Below, piece after piece: positions 1 through 8,800 of a stretch of 14,394 nucleotides of DNA. Within the stretch, counting starts at the first letter, position 1. Every line of letters begins with the position of its first letter. The translations under genes and the position numbers were made by a program. The stretch comes from an uncultured Actinomyces sp. (lineage in GTDB: Bacteria > Actinomycetota > Actinomycetes > Actinomycetales > Actinomycetaceae). The DNA lies in contig CALHZX010000115.1 in NCBI GenBank assembly GCA_938040725.1, positions 1 to 14,394 on the forward strand. Direction: 5' to 3'. A model generated the notes under the pieces. The model saw nothing but the letters and a program-made list of their open reading frames with translations, was not told the DNA's origin and searched no databases.

Positions 1-2
1 AG

Positions 3-596
3 ACCAACCGCACGCACATGCTGGCGACCTGGACGAACGAGCAGGCCCTGCGCGAGGTGTACCTGAGGCCCTTCGAGATCGGCGTCAAGCAGGGCGGGGC
101 GCACGCCGTGATGAGCGCCTTCAACTACATCGGCACCACCTACGCCGGCGCCCACCCGGAGTTGCTCAACACGGTGCTGCGCGAGGAATGGGGGTTCCAG
201 GGCATGGTCCTCACCGACTACTTCGCCGGGTACGGCTACCAGAACGCCGACCAGATCGTGCGCAACGGCGGCGACTTCATGCTCGCCACGCTCGACATCG
301 ACATCGCGAAGGTCAACACCCAGTCCGACGCGGGGCTGGCCCAGATGCGCCGCGCCTCGCACAACATCCTCTACACGGTGGCGAACTCGTGGATGTACGA
401 GAACGGCCAGCCCGAGGTCACGCGCAACGCGTGGGAGTACATCACGTGGGCCGTGGCAGGAATCCTGATCTTGTCGCTGCTCGGACTTGAGCTGGTGGCG
501 ATCCGCCGCTACCGCGCTCGCAAGGCCGAGGCCGTGATCACCGTTGAACCCAACGCGTCGATCGACGAGGCCGGGTCCGAGACGGTGGAAGAATGA
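3..596 (+). CDS. C-terminal part of a membrane-anchored family 3 glycoside hydrolase (beta-glucosidase-like), 5' end outside window
   Basis: Open from the left edge (frame starts at base 3) to TGA at 594-596; about 197 codons are visible. The run VLTDYFAGYG, with Asp at codon 72 of the fragment, matches the nucleophile region of GH3 (SDW-like), and FNYIGTTYAGAHPELL before it fits the preceding barrel strand. After the nucleophile only about 60 residues of catalytic domain remain, ending in NILYTVANSWMYENGQ. A hydrophobic helix (AWEYITWAVAGILILSLLGLELV) and a basic, then acidic tail follow. A normal GH3 would have several hundred residues of C-terminal domain here, so this is probably the domain-permuted GH3 type, in which the (alpha/beta)8 barrel comes last. 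The helix followed by RRYRARK predicts an extracytoplasmic enzyme with a cytoplasmic tail. Substrate cannot be read from the fragment. Family call firm; permutation inferred. Confidence 0.85.
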   Translation, partial: TNRTHMLATWTNEQALREVYLRPFEIGVKQGGAHAVMSAFNYIGTTYAGAHPELLNTVLREEWGFQGMVLTDYFAGYGYQNADQIVRNGGDFMLATLDIDIAKVNTQSDAGLAQMRRASHNILYTVANSWMYENGQPEVTRNAWEYITWAVAGILILSLLGLELVAIRRYRARKAEAVITVEPNASIDEAGSETVEE

Positions 597-661
597 CCGA
601 TCCGGGAACAGACGGATGGAGCATGATCTCCGGGTGACATTGAGTGCCGTTCACCCGTGGG

Positions 662-697
662 GGAGGGGTCCGCAGGCAAGCGCCTGCGGGCCCCTCC
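662..697 (+). terminator. Strong hairpin ending the GH3 gene
   Basis: A 16-bp stem (662-677 with 682-697, one G-U pair) closes over the loop AAGC, 65 bases after the GH3 stop. No run of T follows, so it lacks the classic intrinsic-terminator tail. U-poor terminator hairpins are common in high-GC actinobacteria, and a role as terminator or 3'-end protector is the simplest reading. It separates the GH3 gene from the ribosomal operon. Confidence 0.65.
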
Positions 698-862
698 GCG
701 CTGCCGAATAGAATGAAATAAGTGGTGAAGAACGCTGTGAGAGCCTCTCAGAAGCGGAGCTTTATCCTCGTCGTGGAAAGACGAGCCGTCGCAGTACTGA
801 ACGGCCTGAGCGTTTCCCGGCCCCGGCCTCGTCGATGAGGGGGGAACCACAGTGCAGCCCCT
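698..862. other. Gene-free spacer before the str operon promoter
   Basis: I see no supportable gene here. There are two modest hairpins: 767-785 (6-bp stem, 7-base loop) and 827-840 (5 bp including a G-U pair). The start is locally AT-rich (about 704-723). A 38-codon reading frame from GTG at 722 to 838 lacks a ribosome binding site and resembles nothing I know. No transcript can be assigned from sequence alone. Confidence 0.4.
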
Positions 863-892
863 TTGACGAATGGCGACGTTTCCCGCTATCCT
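863..892 (+). promoter_or_regulatory. Sigma-70-type promoter of the str operon (rpsL)
   Basis: TTGACG (863-868) and TATCCT (887-892) are separated by 18 bases, a near-consensus housekeeping promoter. Transcription would begin near 899, leaving a leader of about 220 bases before the rpsL start at 1121. A second possible -10 (TATCAT, 992-997) has no acceptable -35 and is less likely. Confidence 0.65.
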
Positions 893-898
893 TGAGGG

Positions 899-1120
899 TG
901 GTTCCCGCTCCTGTGGGACCTCTGTGCCCGGGAAACCGGGAGCGGGCTCCGTCCGTCGGAGTTCCGGGCGTCATTCTCTGACCCTCGTGGTTATCATGGC
1001 GCGCCGGCCCCCAGCGGACACGTGTGCCCACGCGGGGGTTGCGCAGTCGCGGAAGACTGACAATCAGGGCCGCCCCTCGACGTGAGGGGAGGCCGCCGAC
1101 GGAAAGAAACTGGAGACCCA
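899..1120 (+). promoter_or_regulatory. Structured 5' leader of rpsL
   Basis: Between the promoter and rpsL I can draw three helical regions. First, 904-911 pairs with 939-946 (8 bp); this competes with a smaller hairpin at 927-940 (CCCGG stem, GAAA loop), because 939-940 is used by both. Second, 1001-1012 pairs with 1034-1044 (11 bp including two G-U pairs, one bulged C), enclosing the palindrome ACACGTGT. Third, 1068-1094 has GGCC/GGCC and CCCCTC/GAGGGG stems around GACGT and ends 17 bases before the Shine-Dalgarno GGAGA (1112-1116). The base pairs are seen in the sequence; a regulatory role is inferred. Known str autoregulation in E. coli acts between rpsL and rpsG instead. Confidence 0.45.
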
Positions 1121-1495
1121 GTGCCTACCATTCAGCAGCTCGTCCGCAAGGGACGTGTCTCGAAGCGCGCGAAGGTGAAGACCCCCGCGCTGAAGGGCTC
1201 CCCCCAGCGTCGCGGCGTGTGCACCCGTGTGTACACCACCACGCCGAAGAAGCCGAACTCGGCTCTGCGAAAGGTCGCCCGTGTGCGCCTTTCGTCCGGC
1301 ATCGAAGTCACCGCCTACATTCCCGGTGAGGGCCACAACCTGCAGGAGCACTCGATCGTGCTCGTGCGCGGTGGTCGTGTGAAGGACCTGCCCGGCGTGC
1401 GTTACCGCATCGTCCGCGGCTCGCTCGACACCCAGGGTGTCCGCGGCCGTCAGCAGGCTCGTTCCCGTTACGGCGCGAAGAAGGAGAAGAAGTAA
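1121..1495 (+). CDS. rpsL: 30S ribosomal protein S12
   Basis: Encodes 124 residues, the usual S12 length, from GTG at 1121 (MPTIQQLVRKGR) to TAA at 1493-1495. S12 lies at the decoding centre of the 30S subunit. The conserved loops TPKKPNSALRKVARVRL and GGRVKDLPGVRYRIVRG are present. Lysines at both classic streptomycin-resistance positions (in TPKKPNS and RVKDLPG) are unchanged, so no target-site resistance is evident. GGAGA at 1112-1116 supports this start over the in-frame GTG at 1082, which would add a non-homologous extension. The stop overlaps the rpsG start by one base (TAATG), indicating translational coupling in the str operon. Confidence 0.98.
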   Translation: MPTIQQLVRKGRVSKRAKVKTPALKGSPQRRGVCTRVYTTTPKKPNSALRKVARVRLSSGIEVTAYIPGEGHNLQEHSIVLVRGGRVKDLPGVRYRIVRGSLDTQGVRGRQQARSRYGAKKEKK

Positions 1496-1965
1496 TGCCT
1501 CGTAAGGGCCCCGCTCCCCGTCGCCCCCTCGTCGATGACCCGGTTTACGGCTCCAAGGTCGTGACCCAGCTGGTTAACCGCGTTCTCCTTGACGGCAAGA
1601 AGACCGTCGCCGAGCGCATCGTCTACGGCGCACTTGAAACCGTTCGCGAGCGCACCGAGCAGGAGCCCGTCTCCGTGCTCAAGCGCGCCCTCGAGAACAT
1701 CCGTCCGGCCCTTGAGGTCCGCTCCCGCCGCGTCGGCGGTGCGACCTACCAGGTCCCCGTCGAGGTTCGCCCCGCGCGCGCCACGACGCTGGCCCTGCGC
1801 TGGCTGGTCGACTTCTCGCGTCAGCGTCGCGAGAAGACCATGACCGAGCGTCTCGCCAATGAGATCCTTGACGCCTCCAACGGCCTCGGTGCCGCCGTGA
1901 AGCGTCGTGAGGACATGCACAAGATGGCTGAGTCCAACCGCGCCTTCGCGCACTACCGCTGGTGA
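1495..1965 (+). CDS. rpsG: 30S ribosomal protein S7
   Basis: 156 residues, matching the actinobacterial S7 length. S7 is a primary 16S rRNA-binding protein that nucleates assembly of the 30S head and lies near the E site. The N-terminus MPRKGPAPRRPLVDDPVYGS, the central RRVGGATYQVPVEVRP and the C-terminus RREDMHKMAESNRAFAHYRW are typical. Its ATG overlaps the rpsL stop by one base, and AAGGAG at 1481-1486, inside the rpsL end, serves as ribosome binding site. In E. coli S7 is the str operon autoregulator; whether that holds here is not visible. Confidence 0.98.
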   Translation: MPRKGPAPRRPLVDDPVYGSKVVTQLVNRVLLDGKKTVAERIVYGALETVRERTEQEPVSVLKRALENIRPALEVRSRRVGGATYQVPVEVRPARATTLALRWLVDFSRQRREKTMTERLANEILDASNGLGAAVKRREDMHKMAESNRAFAHYRW

Positions 1966-1970
1966 AGTAA

Positions 1971-2000
1971 AGACGAGGCCTGGGCAACCGGGCCTCGTCT
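1971..2000 (+). promoter_or_regulatory. 13-bp hairpin with GCAA tetraloop between rpsG and fusA
   Basis: Bases 1971-1983 and 1988-2000 form 13 consecutive pairs (one U-G) closed by GCAA, five bases after the rpsG stop. The next bases are CACGCAGC, so there is no U-tract. It may be an attenuator, a processing or stabilising element that changes fusA output relative to rpsG, or a weak terminator. The pairing is seen; the role is inferred. Confidence 0.55.
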
Positions 2001-2045
2001 CACGCAGCAAGAACACCCATTACTTCGAACGAAGGAACCACACTC

Positions 2046-4169
2046 GTGGCACTAGAGGTGCTGACGGACCTCAACAAGGTCCGCAACATTGGCATCATGG
2101 CTCACATCGATGCCGGCAAGACGACCGTGACGGAACGCATCCTGTTCTACACGGGCATCAACTACAAGATCGGCGAGACGCACGATGGCGCCTCGACGAC
2201 CGACTGGATGGAACAGGAAAAGGAACGCGGCATCACGATTACGTCCGCCGCCGTTACCTCTTTCTGGAACGGTAACCAGATCAACATCATTGACACCCCC
2301 GGTCACGTTGACTTCACCGTTGAGGTTGAGCGCTCGCTGCGCGTCCTCGACGGCGCTGTCGCCGTGTTCGACGGCAAGGAGGGCGTTGAGCCCCAGTCCG
2401 AGACCGTGTGGCGTCAGGCCGACAAGTACGACGTCCCGCGTATCTGCTTCATCAACAAGATGGACAAGATGGGCGCCGACTTCTACTTCTCGGTTGGTAC
2501 CATCCGCGACCGCCTGCACGCGACCCCGATCGTCATGCAGCTGCCGATGGGTGCTGAGAACGACTTCGTTGGCAACATCGACCTGCTGACCATGGAGGCC
2601 CTGACCTACCCGGCCAAGGACGACAAGGGCAACGACACGCTCGGCTCCATCGTCGAGCGCGGCCCGATCCCCGCCGAGTACCAGGAAAAGGCTGAAGAGT
2701 ACCGCGAGGCGCTCGTTGAGGCCGCCGCTGAGGGCTCCGACGAGCTGACCGAGGCCTACCTGGAGAACGGCGAGCTCACGATCGAGCAGATCAAGGAAGG
2801 CATCCGCCTCCTGACCATCTCCTCGCGCGCGTTCCCCGTCTACTGCGGTACCGCTCTACGCAACATGGGCGTGCAGCCCGTCCTCGACGCCGTCGTGGAC
2901 TTCCTGCCCTCCCCGCTCGATATCGGCGACGTTCGTGGCTTCCTCCCCGGCTCTGAGACCGAGGAAGAGACCGAAGTTCGTAAGCCCGACGAGAACGAGC
3001 CGTTCTCCGCTCTTGCGTTCAAGATCGCCGCTCACCCCTTCTACGGCAAGCTCACCTTCATCCGCGTGTACTCCGGCAAGGTCGAGTCCGGCGCCCAGGT
3101 CCTCAACTCGACCAAGGGAAAGAAGGAGCGCATCGGCAAGATCTTCCAGATGCACTCGAACAAGGAGAACCCCGTCGACGTGGCGCACGCTGGCCACATC
3201 TACGCGGTGATCGGCCTCAAGGACACCACGACCGGCGACACCCTGTCCGCGATGGACAAGCCGATCGTCCTCGAGTCGATGACGTTCCCCGCCCCCGTTA
3301 TCCAGGTCGCCGTCGAGCCCAAGTCGAAGGCCGACCAGGAGAAGATGGGCGTTGCCATCCAGAAGCTGGCGGAAGAGGACCCGACGTTCACCGTCGAGCT
3401 CGACGCCGAGACCGGCCAGACCATCATCGGTGGTATGGGTGAGCTCCACCTCGACATCATCGTCGACCGTATGCGTCGCGAGTTCAAGGTTGAGGCCAAC
3501 GTGGGTAACCCGATGGTTGCCTACCGCGAGACCATCCGCAAGACGGTCGAGAAGTATGAATACACGCACAAGAAGCAGACCGGTGGTTCCGGTCAGTTCG
3601 CGCGTGTCATCATCGCCCTGGAGCCCCTCCCGGCCGACTCTGAGGAAGAGTACATGTTCGAGGACAAGGTCACCGGTGGCCGCGTTCCTCGCGAGTACAT
3701 TCCGTCGGTCGACGCGGGCATCAAGGACGCCATGCAGTCCGGCGTTCTCGCCGGCTACCCGATGGTCGACATCAAGGCCACGCTGCTCGACGGCGCCTAC
3801 CACGAGGTTGACTCCTCCGAAATGGCGTTCAAGGTTGCTGGCTCGATGGCGCTGAAGGAAGCTGCTAAGAAGGCTAACCCCGTCCTCCTCGAGCCGATCA
3901 TGGCCGTTGAGGTTCGTACTCCCGAGGAGTACATGGGCGATGTCATCGGCGACCTCAACTCTCGCCGTGGCCAGATCAGCTCGATGGACGAGCAGCACGG
4001 CGTGCGCGTCGTCAAGGCTCAGGTCCCGCTCTCCGAGATGTTCGGATACGTGGGCGACCTGCGCTCCAAGACGCAGGGCCGCGCTGTCTACTCCATGGAG
4101 TTCGACAGCTACGCCGAGGTTCCGCGCGCCGTCGCGGACGAGATCGTCGGCAAGTCTCGGGGCAACTGA
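2046..4169 (+). CDS. fusA: Translation elongation factor G
   Basis: 707 residues, full length for EF-G, the GTPase that drives tRNA-mRNA translocation on the ribosome. GTP-binding motifs are intact: AHIDAGKTT (residues 19-27), the switch region ERGITITSAA (60-69), DTPGHVDF (83-90) and NKMD (137-140). Domain II, III and IV signatures follow, including GGMGELHLDII and HKKQTGGSGQFARV, and the C-terminal end is complete. Start GTG at 2046 is preceded by AAGGA (2032-2036) nine bases upstream. It lies 80 bases after rpsG and belongs to the str operon, with a hairpin in the gap. Nothing is truncated or unusual. Confidence 0.98.
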   Translation: MALEVLTDLNKVRNIGIMAHIDAGKTTVTERILFYTGINYKIGETHDGASTTDWMEQEKERGITITSAAVTSFWNGNQINIIDTPGHVDFTVEVERSLRVLDGAVAVFDGKEGVEPQSETVWRQADKYDVPRICFINKMDKMGADFYFSVGTIRDRLHATPIVMQLPMGAENDFVGNIDLLTMEALTYPAKDDKGNDTLGSIVERGPIPAEYQEKAEEYREALVEAAAEGSDELTEAYLENGELTIEQIKEGIRLLTISSRAFPVYCGTALRNMGVQPVLDAVVDFLPSPLDIGDVRGFLPGSETEEETEVRKPDENEPFSALAFKIAAHPFYGKLTFIRVYSGKVESGAQVLNSTKGKKERIGKIFQMHSNKENPVDVAHAGHIYAVIGLKDTTTGDTLSAMDKPIVLESMTFPAPVIQVAVEPKSKADQEKMGVAIQKLAEEDPTFTVELDAETGQTIIGGMGELHLDIIVDRMRREFKVEANVGNPMVAYRETIRKTVEKYEYTHKKQTGGSGQFARVIIALEPLPADSEEEYMFEDKVTGGRVPREYIPSVDAGIKDAMQSGVLAGYPMVDIKATLLDGAYHEVDSSEMAFKVAGSMALKEAAKKANPVLLEPIMAVEVRTPEEYMGDVIGDLNSRRGQISSMDEQHGVRVVKAQVPLSEMFGYVGDLRSKTQGRAVYSMEFDSYAEVPRAVADEIVGKSRGN

Positions 4170-4180
4170 GTCCCACCGGG

Positions 4181-4214
4181 GGCTCGTGGGGCAGGGTGAC
4201 CTGCCCTGCGAGCC
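4181..4214 (+). promoter_or_regulatory. 15-bp hairpin with GTGA tetraloop between fusA and tuf
   Basis: 4181-4195 pairs continuously with 4200-4214 (two G-U pairs) around the loop GTGA, starting 12 bases after the fusA stop. The downstream bases GCCTCACACA have no U-tract. With an independent tuf promoter nearby it may act as a partial terminator or 3'-end stabiliser for fusA. It resembles the rpsG-fusA hairpin in design (long stem, GNRA loop) but not in sequence. Confidence 0.55.
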
Positions 4215-4257
4215 GCCTCACACACAAGTAAACCCAGTAGGTCTCAAGCCCCAGGGG

Positions 4258-4266
4258 TGTTAAAGT
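4258..4266 (+). promoter_or_regulatory. Probable extended -10 promoter for tuf
   Basis: TGTTAAAGT gives a TGn extension (4258-4260) plus the -10 hexamer TAAAGT (4261-4266). The -35 position (TAGGTC, 4238-4243, 17-base spacer) is poor, as is common for extended -10 promoters. The start would fall near 4273, leaving a leader of about 45 bases. A separate tuf promoter would fit the much higher cellular demand for EF-Tu than EF-G. Confidence 0.4.
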
Positions 4267-4316
4267 GGCACCTAGCCGTAGGCTGAGAATATCTACCCGA
4301 GTCCAGGAGGACACAA

Positions 4317-5504
<1,188 letters not shown>

Positions 5505-5540
5505 CTTTGTTGATCGCCTAGCGATCGCTGAATCTTCAGC

Positions 5541-5578
5541 AGAGCAGGTCCGCTCGTTTGAGCGGGCCTGCTCTTTTT
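5541..5578 (+). terminator. Rho-independent terminator after tuf
   Basis: A 15-bp stem (5541-5555 with 5560-5574, one G-U pair) with loop GTTT is followed by a run of five T (5574-5578), 36 bases after the tuf stop. This is the only hairpin in the window with a classic T-tract and is a confident intrinsic terminator. Confidence 0.92.
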
Positions 5579-5653
5579 CATTGCAATTGTCGAGGCCGCG
5601 GCTGGTTTCCTTGTGTGGTAGTCGTGCAGGTGCGGGGGAGTGGGCGCGATCTG

Positions 5654-5698
5654 AGAGGGCCGCCATCCCCGAAAGAGGGTGGCGGCCCTCTTCGTTCT
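5654..5698 (+). terminator. Second hairpin terminator downstream of tuf
   Basis: 5654-5668 pairs with 5677-5691 (one G-U pair) around a CCGAAAGA loop, followed by the T-rich TTCGTTCTTCT. There is no gene between this and the first terminator, so it is either a backup terminator for the very strong tuf transcription or a terminator usable from the other strand. Confidence 0.6.
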
Positions 5699-5780
5699 TC
5701 TGGGTACGCATATCGTGGATCGTTGTGTGCGGGGCGCATGGTCTCAAGTCCAGGAGACTCGCCACTTGCGTCGAGCTTGC

Positions 5781-5787
5781 TAATTAT
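5781..5787 (+). promoter_or_regulatory. Possible -10 box of the large surface protein gene
   Basis: TAATTAT is the only AT-rich hexamer-like site close to the GTG start at 5802. No good -35 lies 16-18 bases upstream. If used, transcription would start about 5794, leaving only about eight leader bases, which would agree with the missing ribosome binding site. Weak evidence. Confidence 0.22.
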
Positions 5788-5801
5788 GCGACACTTCCTG
5801 A

Positions 5802-8800
5802 GTGAATCTCTTCAGTGTCGCACGGCGGGGTTTCGCGCCATCGGTCTTGGCCCTACTTCTATCTCTGAGTTTGCTCCTGTCGGGAGCGCTTTCGACTGCC
5901 GCAGTCGCCGCAGGCGGACTCAAACTCGACCTATTCTTGGGAACTTACGATGGGCTCAAGGCCTATGCGAGCGGTGACCTGAATCCAACGCAGAAGTTGG
6001 ACTACTGGTCTGGTGAGTCAGTCCCGGCGGTCGCCCAGATCGCGGCATCGGGAGACGACTCTGCCACCGGGCAAGACGTCGCACTCACCCTCACGGTTCC
6101 CAAGGTGCGCGACGCGGAGGGCAAGCTACTGATTTCGACCCCGGCGTTCGTGGATTCCGAGCTTGCTGTGCAGGCCGGGGGCGGCACGGCCCGCTCGGAA
6201 ACGGAGGATGCGTGGATCCTGACGTACACGTTCCCGAGCATGAAGGGCGGTCAGTTCAGCCAGTTGCCCTTCAATTTCTCCTTCCTTGATGGCATCACGC
6301 CGAATGGGACAACTGTAACGCCGACGATCGAGCTGAAGGTCGGCGAGGTCACGACAGATACGAAGTCGATCACGTTTACCGCGAAGTCGGCTGACGCCAA
6401 TCAGGTCCGCCAGATCTTCCGCCGCATGGGGGAATACCTTCAGGACAACAAGGTGGATGTCCTTGATGACAACAATCAGAAGATTGGGGTCACCAGGTTT
6501 TACAGTGACACCCAGACCGACCACACGCCAGCGGCGGGTCTCATCACGTACTACGGCGTGTGCACGCACTCATCAAAGGCCGCGTCAACGCCCGCAAATC
6601 AAGGCAATTACCAGTACCATACGATGACGTACGATGTCACCCTCCCCGAGGGGGCTGACACCGTTGAACCGCTAGCTGTGGGAGCGACGCTTAATGGCGG
6701 GTGGGCGTGGGTGGATGACACGCATCGGGTCATACGCCTCATTCGCAAGTACGAGCATAACTGGATGGTGTGCGAGAAGAATAATGATTCTTACGGCTAC
6801 GAGCTGATCTATAAGAACGCGCCCACCGTCGACGCTGATGGCAGTGCTCATCGTTACACGCCTGTCGTTCATGCCACGGCCGACATGGGACTGGCGACGG
6901 AGCGGGACGCCGGTACCGCGCAGCTGAGCCACATCTTCGTTGAACAGGTCGTCCCCTTCAACGGGACATTCCGCGTTGATCAAGGTAAGGCGCTTTTTGG
7001 GCATAGCTACAAGAACTGGCACTACGACGATGCCTCGCACGGCCATCTGACGATTGATGGCGACGCTATCGAATACACTTGGGCCGGCAGCTTGCAAACG
7101 CGGATGTCCAAGGTGACGGGTGTCACGCCCGGAGTCATGGCCTCCGATGCGTATCCTGAGGATCTCCCGGGCTTTCGCTGGGCATTGGCAGTCGGCCAAG
7201 AAAATAATGGTTCCAGCTACACGGATAAGACCAGAGGAACGCACCACTTCGTCCACGAGGTCGTTGACACGGACCTCGACCCGCGTCTGTATTACCAGCA
7301 GTTCGATTTCTTTAGCACGCGTCCAGAGGCTGTGTACGTCTTGGCTAGCAGGGGATCCGCGCTGACCGTGGATGAAATCAAAGCCCGGATCAATGCCACC
7401 AGCAACCACCTCTACGGCGTCAAACGGGACGGCACCGAGGTGGAGATCGCAAAGGACCTCGACTACGGCGACCGCGTCGCGATCAATGACACCGCACGCG
7501 AGTACACCAAGCTACGATTGGTCTTCGATACCCCGCTCGAACTGGACAACTATCGCGCCTTTTTCTACGTCAGGGCGTTCCCAACGGATGCGGAGCTGGC
7601 GAAGTGGAACAGCGGCTACTACACCGAGAAGCAACTGTACGCGAATTACATGTCGTCGACCGTCACACAGGGGAGCGCCGACGGTCAGGTCGTGCAGTCC
7701 CTGAAAGACGGCGCCGAAATGTGGGACAGTCTGAAGTCGGACAACAACGCAGTCGTGTGGCCGGCCGCGCCCAAAGTCGCCACTACGCTTTGGACGGCTT
7801 CGAGTCCGGAGACCACTCCGCCCAGCGGCTTGCACCCCGATTGGTGGAACGCCGGGCGGTGGACGACGAATGATGGAGAGGCGACGTATTCGCGCTGCAA
7901 CGGCGTGGCAGCCGACAACCTCACCCCGAAGACATGCTCCCGACTGGAAACTCTCGCGATTTCCAGTTATCCGAGGTCAGACTGGGGAAGCGTGACGCGC
8001 ACTCTGAAGAATGTTCGCCAAGTCCTTCTCCTTCCCCCCGGAGTCAACTACGTCCGCACTGACAAAACCGAGATCGCGAGAAATCTGGACGCGACCGCGC
8101 GAACACCGAAGATCGTGAAGGATTACAAGGGCACGGGTCGGACGGCGCTCATCTACTCCTACGGCGACATCGACTACACGCAGCCCACGTACGACGTCTC
8201 GAACAGCATGGCGACCTTCGTCACCGTCGATATGACCCTCTATGCGAACTTTGGTGTCAACACCTTCGACGCATACACGGTGTGGGACGGACCAGAGTCC
8301 GTTCAACCGACGGCCGACACGGCTCTCATCGATTCCCTTGATTTCGATGACGACGGTGCGACCGATGACAAGGTATCGCACACGACGATCGGAGTACGGC
8401 TCATCGGGCCCTCGGAGATCATCGGCAAGATCGAGGCCTCTCTCAACGGAGAATCGGACTGGACGCTGTCGGCGCCGGCACAGGATCTGGGTTCGCCCGT
8501 TTACTACCGGCTGAGCGTCATGAACAACTCGTTGACGCCAACTTCGACGGTGAGCTTGCTCTCCGTCCTGCCCAGTACGACAGACCACAAGATCGTTTCC
8601 GATAGGGACGGCACATATGCTCACCGCGACTGGGAGTCGACGGCGACCGACGGCGAGACGGCGCTGAGCGGACATTCCTCCGCGTTCCGCACGCCGCTGA
8701 CGGGTCCTGCCTCTAAGGTCCTCGTCGAAAGCGAGACGGGCACGAAAGACGCTTCCGACCGGGTGACTGTTCTGTATTCGGTGACAGAGCAGGGGACTGA

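Noticed and set aside
722..838. 38-codon frame starting GTG before the rpsL promoter
   Set aside because: No Shine-Dalgarno, no recognisable protein and uneven composition; not enough to call a gene.
1082..1120. Upstream GTG that would extend rpsL by 13 codons
   Set aside because: S12 length and N-terminus are highly conserved, and GGAGA points to GTG 1121.
2856..3998. 380-codon minus-strand open frame opposite fusA
   Set aside because: A shadow of fusA codon bias with low-complexity Leu/Val/Asp-rich translation; no independent support.
5789..5804. CGACACTTCCTGAGTG before the large adhesin resembles the 19-bp element
   Set aside because: Several mismatches and an inserted base, no matching promoter geometry; probably chance.
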